Of a stretch of 64,000 nucleotides of DNA, positions 25,642 to 33,594 are shown piece by piece. The first letter of the stretch is position 1, and each line of letters begins with the position of its first letter. The notes beneath the pieces are model-generated. The model was not told where the DNA came from and made no database searches. It was given only the letters and a program-made list of their open reading frames with translations. Source of the stretch: JBBRCX01 sp038204465 (GTDB lineage Bacteria; Planctomycetota; Phycisphaerae; Tepidisphaerales; Tepidisphaeraceae); contig JBBRCX010000006.1 in assembly GCA_038204465.1 (NCBI GenBank), forward strand, positions 10,321 through 74,320, given 5' to 3'. The position numbers were made by a program, and so were the translations under genes.

Positions 25642-25989
25642 ATGAATCGAGCGAGCAAGTCGATCGGGCTGGTGCTGGTCAGTTCGGCGGCCGTGCTGCT
25701 CGGCTTCCACGCGTGCGACTCCGACGGCTCGCAAGAGGCCGATAACGAATTCGCGCAGACGCAGCCCACCACGGGATCGACGAGCGGTCAACATCTCACA
25801 TCCACCCACCGAGGTGTGCGCCGTCCCTGGTGGCACTGGGGGCGCAGCGACTCGCGCGGCTCAACGCCAAGCCGCTCGTGGACGGGGTCGGGCGGCGGCT
25901 GGTCGCGCTCGGGCAGTTCATCCGGATCGCAAGGCTCTCACTCTTCGCGCGGCGGCTTCGGCAGCAGCGGTCATTCGGCGGGGGCATGA
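25642..25989 (+). CDS. Ser/Gly-rich small exported protein, YgiB-like position
   Basis: A 115-residue protein. The N-terminus MNRASKSIGLVLVSSAAVLLGFHAC looks like a lipoprotein signal, with a poor lipobox (FHAC). The mature part is low-complexity, Ser/Gly/Arg/Trp-rich (GGGWSRSGSSSGSQGSHSSRGG). Its stop overlaps the next ATG as ATGA, so it is translationally coupled to an ATP-grasp enzyme. In E. coli a small protein, YgiB (DUF1190), precedes the homologous enzyme YgiC. This protein occupies the same place and has similar Ser/Gly-rich composition, but I cannot show homology. It might be the enzyme's peptide substrate. A GTG at 25624 is the alternative start. Confidence 0.6.
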   Translation: MNRASKSIGLVLVSSAAVLLGFHACDSDGSQEADNEFAQTQPTTGSTSGQHLTSTHRGVRRPWWHWGRSDSRGSTPSRSWTGSGGGWSRSGSSSGSQGSHSSRGGFGSSGHSAGA

Positions 25990-27116
25990 GCATGCGACGC
26001 ATCGCCACGACCGCGCGGGAGAACTGGCAGCAGAAGGTGGAGTCGCAGGGGTTTTACTTCCACTCCCTGGAGGATGCGCCGTACTGGGACGAGAGCGTCT
26101 ACTACCAGTTCACGTCGCAGGAGGTCGACTTGCTGGAGAAGGCGACGTATGCGCTGGATGGGATGTGCCTGCAGGCGGTGCAGCATGTGATCGACCGCAA
26201 CCTCTTTCGGCGCTTCGGCATCCCGCCGGAGTTTGTCGGCTACCTCGTCGACAGCTGGGAACACGACGAGATCAGCGTTTATGGCCGCTTCGATCTCGCG
26301 TACGACGGCCGGAACCCGCCGAAGATGCTGGAGTACAACGCGGACACTCCAACCTCGGTGCTCGAGGCAGCGGCGATCCAGTGGTTCTGGTTCAAGGACA
26401 CGCAGCCGACTCTCGACCAGTTCAACAGCATCCACGAACGACTTATCGAAGCCTGGCGGGCGGTCGCGGCGCAGACGCAGGGGACCTGGTACTTCACGTG
26501 CCTGCGCGGCAACCTCGAAGACTACATGACGACCAATTACCTGCGCGACACGGCGATGCAGGCCGGAATCGTGACCGAATACATCGACATTGAATTGCTG
26601 GGCTGGAACTATGACCGCCGCGTGTTTGTCGATACGGAAGAGCGGCCGATCGGCAACTGCTTCAAGCTGTATCCATGGGAATGGCTGTTGCGGGAGCAGT
26701 ATTCGCCGCATCTGAGCGAGGTGCGAATGAAGTGGATGGAGCCGGCGTGGAAGATGATTCTGAGCAACAAGGCGATCCTGCCGACGTTGTACGAATTGTT
26801 TCCGCAGAGCCCTTACCTGCTCGAAGCATCGTTCACGCCGCTGGAAGGCGCGTACGTGCGCAAGCCGATCCTGGGGCGCGAGGGGGCGAACATTCAGGGG
26901 GTGTCGGAGGGCCGGATCGTGCGCGAAACCGATGGCCCCTACCCCGGCCCCTACGTCTATCAACGGATGCACGCGCTTGCGAACTTCGACGGCAACTATC
27001 CGGTGATCGGCTCATGGATGGTGAACGGGTATGCGTGCGGCATTGGCATCCGCGAGGACGAGACGCCGATCACTTCGAACACGAGCCGCTTCGTCCCGCA
27101 TGTTTTCACACACTGA
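25986..27116 (+). CDS. Glutathionylspermidine-synthase-like ATP-grasp amidoligase (YgiC/YjfC family)
   Basis: A 376-residue protein of the C-terminal (synthetase) domain family of glutathionylspermidine synthase. Recognisable blocks are GFYFHSLEDAPYWDES near the N-terminus, RFDLAYDGRNPPKMLEYNADTPTSVLEA, IGNCFKLYPWEWLL, FTPLEGAYVRKPILGREGANI and the C-terminal GSWMVNGYACGIGIREDETPITSN. These enzymes form amide bonds with ATP; standalone members are thought to modify peptides or proteins rather than make trypanothione precursors. The start is set by the ATGA overlap with the upstream small gene. A DUF350 membrane protein follows after 17 bp, as in the E. coli yjf operon. Confidence 0.9.
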   Translation: MSMRRIATTARENWQQKVESQGFYFHSLEDAPYWDESVYYQFTSQEVDLLEKATYALDGMCLQAVQHVIDRNLFRRFGIPPEFVGYLVDSWEHDEISVYGRFDLAYDGRNPPKMLEYNADTPTSVLEAAAIQWFWFKDTQPTLDQFNSIHERLIEAWRAVAAQTQGTWYFTCLRGNLEDYMTTNYLRDTAMQAGIVTEYIDIELLGWNYDRRVFVDTEERPIGNCFKLYPWEWLLREQYSPHLSEVRMKWMEPAWKMILSNKAILPTLYELFPQSPYLLEASFTPLEGAYVRKPILGREGANIQGVSEGRIVRETDGPYPGPYVYQRMHALANFDGNYPVIGSWMVNGYACGIGIREDETPITSNTSRFVPHVFTH

Positions 27117-27133
27117 GGCAAGGAAAGGAACTT

Positions 27134-27361
27134 ATGCATTGGCCCGTAGAAACCTTCGCGGAGGCAATCATTGCTGTGCTGGTTTTCGGCCTGCTCGGCA
27201 TCGGGTTGATCGTTTTCGGCTTCAAGTTTTTCGACTGGCTGCTGCCGAAAGTGGATTTCCAGATGGAGTTGGCCGAAAAGCAGAACGTCGCGGTGGCGAT
27301 CGTGCTCTCGGCGGTGATCCTCGCGGTCAGCGCGGTAATCATCGCGGCGATGCTCGCTTGA
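27134..27361 (+). CDS. DUF350 (YjfL/UPF0719-type) membrane protein
   Basis: A 75-residue protein with two hydrophobic segments (IIAVLVFGLLGIGLIVFGFKFF and VAVAIVLSAVILAVSAVIIAAML) joined by DWLLPKVDFQMELAEKQN. The 'D.l.P.id...EL...+N.AvAi...' linker is diagnostic of DUF350. The family's function is unknown, but its genes repeatedly accompany YgiC/YjfC ATP-grasp enzymes. Here it follows that gene after 17 bp, with AAAGGAA as ribosome binding site. The E. coli version normally has two DUF350 units; this is a single unit, so it probably oligomerises. Confidence 0.85.
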   Translation: MHWPVETFAEAIIAVLVFGLLGIGLIVFGFKFFDWLLPKVDFQMELAEKQNVAVAIVLSAVILAVSAVIIAAMLA

Positions 27362-27509
27362 ATCCGTGCTAATTTGCTACGCGTAACCGCCGATGATTGC
27401 CACGGCCTGTATTGAAAACTCCTGCCGTATGGACGTCTGAGCCTTGACCATCTTGTATGCCTGCGGTTAGGTTCGGAGTCCATGCTCGACGCATGGGAAG
27501 GAGGTTCCC

Positions 27510-29186
27510 ATGGGGGCAGCAATTCTGAATGAAGAGGTCGCCGCCAGCCGGTGGCCCGTTCTTAGGCCTGTCGCCCCCGAACTCGGAGGTCGCCCGATCG
27601 CGCTGAATCGCCCGGTCTGCGTGGTGGGTGCGCGCTCGGTCGTCCATCTGCGACTGTCGTCGGCGGAAGTGAGCCGTTATCACGCGCTGATCGTGAATGA
27701 TGAAGACGGCGTCTACATTCGGGACCTCGCCAGCCGCAATCACGTTTACGTCAATGGCACGACGGTGCGCGAGGTGGGGCTCTCGCAGGCCGACCTGCTT
27801 CGCATCGGACCGTACACCTTCAGTTGTTACGCCGGCTTTAAGAACAGCGACAGCGCGCGCAAGAACGGCAGCAACCGCGAGCAGGCCGCGCCCCGGAACG
27901 GAGCGGGCGCCGCCGCACATCTGCAGGTTGGTGCAACCGGCGAGGCGATCCCGATCCAGGGGCGGACGCTGCTCATCGGGCGCCGCTCGGACTGCGACAT
28001 CGTGCTCAAAGAGGAAGGAGTAGACCCGGTTCACGCCGTCGTATTCGAATTGAAAGGCAAGCGTTTTGTTCGCGACTTGAATTCATCCGGCGGGACGCAG
28101 GTGGCGGACGAACGGATCCACGAGCGCGAGCTTCGCCCCGGCGATACGATTCGCATCGGCGAGACCGAGATCCTGTACGGCGCACCGGTCGCGAAGTCCG
28201 AGCCGGAGTTAGTCCCGGTAGACGTGGAGCTGCCGGAGCCGGCAGAAGATCTGCAGCCTGTCAGCGAGTCGATCGCGATCGAGACCAGACCCCAATCGGT
28301 GGGTGAAGGAAGCGAGGCGCAGGCGCCAGCCGATCACGCGGCAGCAGAAATTGATGAGAAGGTCCCGGAACCTGAATCAGCTATCGGCAATGAACAGCCG
28401 CCGGGCGGCGAAGTGCTCGCGCCCGAAGGAGAACCCTTCGCGCCCGAGCCGATGGCGGCGATGACGGAAGAGACTGCGAAACATGAGCAGCCTGTTGAAG
28501 CTCACGCCCCGCCGGTTACAGAGACCCCGGCCGTGTCGAGGACGGATAACACGGGTGACGACGAGGAGGCGACGAACATCCCGGATGCTTCCGATCTTGG
28601 CGTCAGCTATGAGTATGCGATCTTCGCGCCTGAGGCTCCGGATCAGGATGCGCCTTACACTGTGGACGCGGCTCTACTGAGCGGGCGGCGCGACCCTGAA
28701 GGGGAGCCTGAGGTTCCAGGCAATGCCGAGCCGTCGGCAGCAACAGAGCGGCAGCCCGCGGCGGCGAAGGAGCTGGCGGAGATTGAGATTCCGCCTTTCC
28801 CTGCCGGCAGTGACCCAGCGACGGTCTCAGAGAAACCGGAGTCGCCGAAGAGGCTCCGGCTCCAGGCGCCGTTGAATCTGGAGCTCCTGGAATCGGCGCC
28901 GGCGGCCGGTTCAATTTACGATTCGGAAATCGTCCGCGACTACGAGATCATCGCGCCGCGCCCCGCATGGGAGGAAGAGGCGCCGGCCGCAAAGCCAAAA
29001 CGTGAGCCCGGCTCCAAGCGCCACAATCCAGAGCCTTCGCCGCCAACGGCCCCCGGGACAGCGGTCGAGATTGTCGTCAAGCAGCGGAGAGAGCGCCGCC
29101 GTGTCACGCGATTGATCGGTGAGATCTCCCGTAAGGCCTTCGACCTCAAGTCGGTCTGGCGCGGCCTCCATGGCCGCCCGCGCTGA
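27510..29186 (+). CDS. Protein with two FHA domains and a long disordered tail
   Basis: A 558-residue cytoplasmic protein. FHA1 (~20-110) has SAEVSRYHALI and DLASRNHVYVNGT. FHA2 (~140-225) has LLIGRRSDCDIVL, VHAVVFELKG and LRPGDTIRIGETEILY. Residues ~230-500 are Pro/Glu/Ala-rich and low complexity, with no folded domain seen. The last ~40 residues are basic (KQRRERRRVTRLIGEISRKAFDLKSVW). FHA domains bind phosphothreonine, so it may scaffold a Ser/Thr-kinase pathway, but no kinase is in the window. FHA1 keeps the S..H and N contact residues; FHA2 lacks the usual N (GTQVADERI), so only FHA1 may bind phosphopeptide. A strong AAGGAGG precedes the ATG. Confidence 0.88.
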   Translation: MGAAILNEEVAASRWPVLRPVAPELGGRPIALNRPVCVVGARSVVHLRLSSAEVSRYHALIVNDEDGVYIRDLASRNHVYVNGTTVREVGLSQADLLRIGPYTFSCYAGFKNSDSARKNGSNREQAAPRNGAGAAAHLQVGATGEAIPIQGRTLLIGRRSDCDIVLKEEGVDPVHAVVFELKGKRFVRDLNSSGGTQVADERIHERELRPGDTIRIGETEILYGAPVAKSEPELVPVDVELPEPAEDLQPVSESIAIETRPQSVGEGSEAQAPADHAAAEIDEKVPEPESAIGNEQPPGGEVLAPEGEPFAPEPMAAMTEETAKHEQPVEAHAPPVTETPAVSRTDNTGDDEEATNIPDASDLGVSYEYAIFAPEAPDQDAPYTVDAALLSGRRDPEGEPEVPGNAEPSAATERQPAAAKELAEIEIPPFPAGSDPATVSEKPESPKRLRLQAPLNLELLESAPAAGSIYDSEIVRDYEIIAPRPAWEEEAPAAKPKREPGSKRHNPEPSPPTAPGTAVEIVVKQRRERRRVTRLIGEISRKAFDLKSVWRGLHGRPR

Positions 29187-29208
29187 GCGCTGTTAATCCC
29201 GGTTGAAG

Positions 29209-30321
29209 CTACTCGTCGAGCACACCAAACGGCAGGTCTGCCCGCATTGGCGCTGGCCGCTCGCAGCGCGCGGTCGGCGTGAACGCTTTTCCGTCGCGCG
29301 CCGAATCGAGGAAGCCGATCATCGCGTCGAGCACCGCGAACGCCTGCTCGCCGTTGGCGCGGTGCTTACGGCCTGACTTGATCGCCTGGGCCATGTCGGC
29401 AAGTCCGATGGAGCGGCCATACCCTGTCACGAATTGAAACGGGACGTCTTTCCACTCCTGGTCGGCCGCCAGGCGAACGGAGACGGGGGAATCGAAGTTG
29501 TTCGGGTCCGGCACCTTCATCGTGCCTTCGGTGCCGTAGACCGTGATGGGCTGCTTGTGATCGTAGGTGGCGTGGTGCGTCGCGTAGGTGGTGACGATCG
29601 TGCCGGCCGCGCCGTTCTCATACTCGATGGTGCCGCAGACAAAGTCTGGTGTTTCGATGTTGAATGCTTTCCCCTTCTTCGGCCCGCTGCCGATCACGCG
29701 CTGCGGCCTGGCGAAGCTCGTCGTGCCGGTGAGCCGCTTGATGGGCCCGAACAGGTTGTTGAACGCAGTCAGGTAGTAAGGCCCCATGTCGAGCATCGGA
29801 CCGCCGCCTTTCTCGAAGAGGAACTCAGGGCTCGGGTGCCATCCTTCGGGGCCGGGGCTCATCATGAAGGCGGTGAAGGCGATGGGCTTGCCGATCGCGC
29901 CGTCTTCGATCAGCTTGCGCGCCGTCTGCAGGCCGGCGCCCATGAAGGTATCAGGGGCGCAACCGACGCGCAGGTTCTTTCGCCTGCCGGTCTCGATCAC
30001 CTTCCGTCCGTCTTCGCGGTCAATGCCCAGCGGCTTTTCCGAATAGGCGTGCTTGCCCGCCTCCAGCGCTCGAAGGGCGATTTCCGTGTGGGCTTTGGGA
30101 ATGGTGAGGTTCAAGACGATGTCGACGGAGGGGTCCTTCACCAGGTCGTCGACTGACAATACCCGGGGTACTTCGAACTCCTCGGCCTTCGCCTCGGCGA
30201 CCTCCCGCACCAAATCGGCGCAGGCCACTATCTCAACAACCGGAAACTTCTTTGCCATGCCGAGGTAGGCACTGCTTATATTTCCGCAACCGACGACGCC
30301 GACGCGCACCGAATCTGCCAT
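29209..30321 (-). CDS. Gfo/Idh/MocA-family NAD(P)-dependent oxidoreductase
   Basis: A 370-residue protein. The N-terminal Rossmann domain has RVGVVGCGNISSAYL, and the family's catalytic EKPLGID motif follows with YSEKPLG. The C-terminal alpha/beta domain covers residues ~130-350 (GPMLDMGPYYLTAFNNLFGPIKRLTG). Members oxidise or reduce sugars, inositols or related compounds with NAD(P). The substrate is not predictable here and no sugar genes adjoin. The ATG at 30321 (MADSVRVGVVG) is preferred because the Rossmann strand then begins at residue ~5; an in-frame ATG three codons upstream is possible. Confidence 0.9.
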   Translation of the reverse strand: MADSVRVGVVGCGNISSAYLGMAKKFPVVEIVACADLVREVAEAKAEEFEVPRVLSVDDLVKDPSVDIVLNLTIPKAHTEIALRALEAGKHAYSEKPLGIDREDGRKVIETGRRKNLRVGCAPDTFMGAGLQTARKLIEDGAIGKPIAFTAFMMSPGPEGWHPSPEFLFEKGGGPMLDMGPYYLTAFNNLFGPIKRLTGTTSFARPQRVIGSGPKKGKAFNIETPDFVCGTIEYENGAAGTIVTTYATHHATYDHKQPITVYGTEGTMKVPDPNNFDSPVSVRLAADQEWKDVPFQFVTGYGRSIGLADMAQAIKSGRKHRANGEQAFAVLDAMIGFLDSARDGKAFTPTARCERPAPMRADLPFGVLDE

Positions 30322-31098
30322 GCGCGCCATACTAGTAGGGGTTGCATGGGTTGCAACGCCCTGCCGGCGCGCTACGGCGAGCGTAATGACCCACCGTCCG
30401 CGCCGCGCAACCCCCACGTCATCAGCCGCTTGCGGATCTCGATTCGGTCGCCGCCGAAGGTTCGAATACGAGTCCTTCCGTTCGTTCGTCAGTTGTAAAT
30501 GCCATCCTCCCGCCTACAATGACATGACTTATTGGGCCGGCATGTGAAGTACTTTGCCGGTCGCGGGGCCGGGCCCAGCGGATGGCCGGTTCCGTGAGGC
30601 TGATCTGACGTGCAATCTCGCGGACGATTTGTTTCGGCCCGCGGGGGATTGACCTGAACGTGGTTTCCAACGGAGCCTTCCCTTCCTGGACATTGATGCT
30701 GGCCTGCACGGCGGCTTTGCTGCCGGTGCTGGCTTTGCGGATCATGTCCCGGCGGACGATGTCCTGGACGCGTAAGCTTGATCGGCGGCTGTCGTTGTCG
30801 CCGATCGCGGTCGCCTTGTTGCGACCACCTCGGCTCGCGACCCGGGCATGCGCGGGCATGCGCTTAGCCGAGTGCCCGGTAACCTCTTCGTTACCGCTCG
30901 AGGCCCCGCCCACTTTCCCCTCGCGACGTCCCGATCTATCGCCTGGAAGTCGCTTCCAACGATAGAGGGGGCATTGCGCCTCGACGTCAGCCTCCCCGAA
31001 TCCGCGTGTGTTTACTCGCCGGCCTTGCGGCCCTGACCGCGCCACTCGCGTGCGCGCCGGACCGGACGGCCGCAGCGGAGAAAGAAGGGGACCTCGCC
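30322..31098. other. Long intergenic region upstream of rny, no recognised gene
   Basis: About 780 bp between the divergent oxidoreductase and RNase Y genes. Both strands have open frames (258 codons leftward, 101 rightward), but neither shows a recognisable motif and they overlap each other. The compositions look like shadow translation of high-GC DNA. The only distinct element is a stem-loop at 30935-30966. A long untranslated leader for rny is one reading of this space. Confidence 0.4.
30935..30966 (+). promoter_or_regulatory. Interrupted stem-loop in the probable rny 5' leader
   Basis: The outer arms TCTATCG (30935-30941) and CGATAGA (30960-30966) and the inner arms GGAAG (30945-30949) and CTTCC (30953-30957) form a 12-bp hairpin with a TCG loop and a small internal loop. 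It lies 133 nt upstream of the RNase Y ATG. Ribonuclease genes are often controlled by cleavage of structured leaders, so an autoregulatory element is conceivable. It could also be a terminator-like or REP-like palindrome. Confidence 0.45.
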
Positions 31099-32652
31099 AT
31101 GTCCTACGTGCTCGGTGTGCTGATTGGGCTCGCGCTGGGGGGTGCCGCGGTCTTCGCCTATCTCCATCTGGCTGCCCGCAATGCCGTCGCCCGCGCACGG
31201 GCGGAGTCTGAGCAGTTGCGGGAGAACATCACCAAGGAGGCCCAGAACAAGGCGAAAGAGATCGAGCTTGCCAGCCGGCAGGAGCAGTTCAAGCTCAAGG
31301 AACAGTTTGAGAAGGAGAATGAAAGCGCCCGTCGCAAGCTCGACGAGCACGAGGCGCGCCTGAGCAAGCGTGAGGACACGCTGGACCGAAAGCTCGACAC
31401 GCTCTCGGTGAAGGAAAAGACCCTCGAGGAAACAGAGCGCAAGGTCGTCCAGCGCGAACGTCTTGTCACGACCAAGGACGAGCAGCTCACGGAGGTGCTC
31501 AAGGAACAGCGCGAGCGTCTCCTGCAGCTTTCGGGGATGTCGCCTGAGGCTGCGAAGGAGCTATTGCTCACCCGGATTGAAAACGAGTGCCGACAGGAAG
31601 CGGGCGCTCTCATACAGCGAATTACCGAGCAGGCCCAGGACGAGGCGAAAGAGAAGAGTCGGCAGATCATTCTGCAGGCGATCCAACGCTATGCCGCCGA
31701 GCAGACCAGCGATCACACGGTGAGCACGGTGACCATCCCGAGCGACGACATGAAAGGCCGCGTCATTGGGCGCGAGGGCCGCAACATTCGCAGCTTCGAG
31801 AAGACGACCGGCGTTGACGTGATCATCGATGACACCCCGGGCGTGGTGGTCGTGAGCTGCTTCGATCCGGTTCGGCGCGAGGTCGCCCGCATTTCGCTGG
31901 AGCGCCTGGTGCAGGACGGCCGGATTCATCCCGCGCGAATCGAAGAAGTGGTTGCCGCCACCAGCAAGGAGATGGAGGAAGAGCTGATCAAGATCGGCAA
32001 GGACGCCGTCCAGGAAGCGCAGCTTCCGAACCTGCCGAAGGCCATCATCCCGATGCTCGGCCGGCTCGGCTACCGCACCAGCTATGGACAGAACGTCCTT
32101 CGGCACAGTCTCGAAGTGGCGTACTTGGCGCAGGTGATGGCGGATGAGCTTGGGCTCGACGGCGCTCTCGCCCGCCGCTGCGGATTGCTGCACGACATCG
32201 GCAAGGCGATGGATCATGAAGTTGAGGGCGGGCACCCGCAAATCGGGATGGAGTTCCTCCGGCGGTTCAACGAGTCGGAGGCCGTATTGAACGCGGCACT
32301 CGCGCACCACGGCGACGCTCCGCCGACCACTCCCTACACCCCGCTGATCATGGCCGCCGACGCCATCAGCGCCAGCCGGCCGGGCGCGCGGCGCGAGAGC
32401 CTCGAACGTTACGTGAAGCGTCTGCGCGATCTGGAAGAACTCGCCACCGGCTTCGATGGCGTCCGCCAGGCGTATGCCATCCAGGCCGGTCGCGAAGTAC
32501 GGGTTATCGTCGATGCGAAAATGGTCGACGACAAGATCAGCGCCAAGATCGCCCGTGACATCGCCAAGAAGATCGAGTCGGAGATGACCTATCCGGGCGA
32601 GATCAAGGTGACCGTGATGCGCGAAGTCAGAAGCGTCGAGTACGCGAGATAG
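31099..32652 (+). CDS. rny: Ribonuclease Y
   Basis: A 517-residue membrane-anchored endoribonuclease that initiates mRNA decay. Order of parts: an N-terminal TM helix (MSYVLGVLIGLALGGAAVFAYL), a long Lys/Glu-rich coiled coil (~30-190) and a KH domain with MKGRVIGREGRNI. An HD domain follows with RHSLEVAYL and CGLLHDIGKAMDHE (metal-binding HD), and last a C-terminal segment ending REVRSVEYAR. Length and order are those of the family. The ATG at 31099 is chosen because the TM helix then begins directly and AAGGGG lies 9 nt upstream. No partner genes (mutS2, ymdB) are adjacent. Confidence 0.96.
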   Translation: MSYVLGVLIGLALGGAAVFAYLHLAARNAVARARAESEQLRENITKEAQNKAKEIELASRQEQFKLKEQFEKENESARRKLDEHEARLSKREDTLDRKLDTLSVKEKTLEETERKVVQRERLVTTKDEQLTEVLKEQRERLLQLSGMSPEAAKELLLTRIENECRQEAGALIQRITEQAQDEAKEKSRQIILQAIQRYAAEQTSDHTVSTVTIPSDDMKGRVIGREGRNIRSFEKTTGVDVIIDDTPGVVVVSCFDPVRREVARISLERLVQDGRIHPARIEEVVAATSKEMEEELIKIGKDAVQEAQLPNLPKAIIPMLGRLGYRTSYGQNVLRHSLEVAYLAQVMADELGLDGALARRCGLLHDIGKAMDHEVEGGHPQIGMEFLRRFNESEAVLNAALAHHGDAPPTTPYTPLIMAADAISASRPGARRESLERYVKRLRDLEELATGFDGVRQAYAIQAGREVRVIVDAKMVDDKISAKIARDIAKKIESEMTYPGEIKVTVMREVRSVEYAR

Positions 32653-32780
32653 TCCTTCCAAGGCGCGAAGTGAGCGACATCTGCAGGCGTCACTGCTGCA
32701 CCTTGGCCGATCTCCAAGGCCGCAGAATCAGCAATGTCTGTGGGTTCATTGTTGCAAGCCGACTCGCTTACAATCGGTTC

Positions 32781-33251
32781 ATGCTGAACGTCCGTCGCCA
32801 TCCTTCAACGCTGCGCGCGGATATTCGCTTGGTCTGGATCTACCTGACCCGCGCGTTGCAACTGCGGTGTCCCGAGTGCGGAATCTGGCCCGTCTTTGTT
32901 CCGTGGTGGCGCACCCGCAGCCTTGATGACTGGTTCACGCCGCTCGACGGCTGCCCGCGTTGCGGCTACGCCTACCGGCGCGAGGACGGCTACTTCCTGT
33001 TAGCCACCTGGGGCATCCACTATTTCACCGTCACCGGCTTGGCGCTGGCGATTGCACTGTTGGTGGATTGGCTGTGGAAGGTGGACTTATGGGTGCTGAT
33101 CGTGGCTGTGTGGGTCCCGACCCTGCTCTTCGGCTTCCTCTTCGCCCGCCACGCCAAGAGCATCTACATGGCGATCGACCACTTCTTCGACTCGCACGTC
33201 ACACTTCCGCCCGATTCTCCGGCGCATGACGATTCCGATCGCCGGGATTGA
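32781..33251 (+). CDS. DUF983 membrane protein
   Basis: A 156-residue protein. A zinc-ribbon-like pair of Cys knuckles (LRCPECGIWPVF and GCPRCGYAYRREDGYFL) is followed by two hydrophobic helices (YFTVTGLALAIALLVDWLW and LWVLIVAVWVPTLLFGFLF). This is the DUF983 pattern: short cytoplasmic CxxC motifs before TM helices. In alphaproteobacteria DUF983 genes sit near cytochrome oxidase assembly genes; here the neighbours are rny and a tiny membrane protein, so the role is open. The ATG at 32781 is preferred because the protein then begins just ahead of the Cys-rich part. Confidence 0.8.
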   Translation: MLNVRRHPSTLRADIRLVWIYLTRALQLRCPECGIWPVFVPWWRTRSLDDWFTPLDGCPRCGYAYRREDGYFLLATWGIHYFTVTGLALAIALLVDWLWKVDLWVLIVAVWVPTLLFGFLFARHAKSIYMAIDHFFDSHVTLPPDSPAHDDSDRRD

Positions 33252-33308
33252 ATCACGCTGCGATCCGCTTCCGTGACTCCTGGTGCTGTCAAAAGGATCG
33301 CAATGAAT

Positions 33309-33394
33309 GGGTGTACAGCGCAAGTGCGTTGTCACCCCCTGCCGGGGCGTTGGGGGGGGCAACGCCGGCAGCCAGCCTCGACCGCGGTACACCC
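33309..33394. ncRNA. Nested inverted-repeat element, possible structured RNA or mobile palindrome
   Basis: The outer arms GGGTGTAC (33309-33316) and GTACACCC (33387-33394) are exact complements. Inside them TGCC..GGCGTTG (33340-33352) pairs with CAACGCC-GGCA (33360-33370), with a 2-nt bulge and a loop of seven G. A small CGC-AAGT-GCG hairpin (about 33320-33329) lies between. The whole could fold as a closed multi-stem RNA of about 86 nt. It lies between the DUF983 gene and a 41-codon gene. A transcribed RNA, a leader structure or a MITE/REP element all fit; expression is not shown. Confidence 0.4.
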
Positions 33395-33449
33395 TTTGCT
33401 TGAAACAGACCGGGCGGCTGTGGCGGCTATGTCTTCTTTTGGAGGTTTT

Positions 33450-33575
33450 ATGGCGACACTTGCGATGGCACTTCCCCTTGCTGCGGCCGGCTGGGCCTTT
33501 ATGGTCTGGCTTTTCGGCGGCGGACTCGGTCTGGCAATTCTCGTCTTTATCGTTTTGAAGGTGCTCGGTAAATAA
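33450..33575 (+). CDS. 41-residue hydrophobic membrane protein
   Basis: A tiny protein beginning MATLAMALPLAAAGWAFMVWL and ending VLKVLGK, almost entirely hydrophobic with a Gly-rich centre (FGGGLGLAI), so one or two short membrane segments. The start is decided by a textbook GGAGG six bases before the ATG; an in-frame upstream ATG at 33429 is less well placed. I recognise no family. The structured element 33309-33394 lies in its upstream region. Confidence 0.5.
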   Translation: MATLAMALPLAAAGWAFMVWLFGGGLGLAILVFIVLKVLGK

Positions 33576-33594
33576 GCTTCGCGGCGGTTTCAAC

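Noticed and set aside
30422..31198. Leftward 258-codon frame upstream of rny
   Set aside because: It overlaps the start of the RNase Y gene by 100 bp, shows no conserved motif, and is Arg/Gly/Ser-rich like other antisense frames in this GC-rich sequence.
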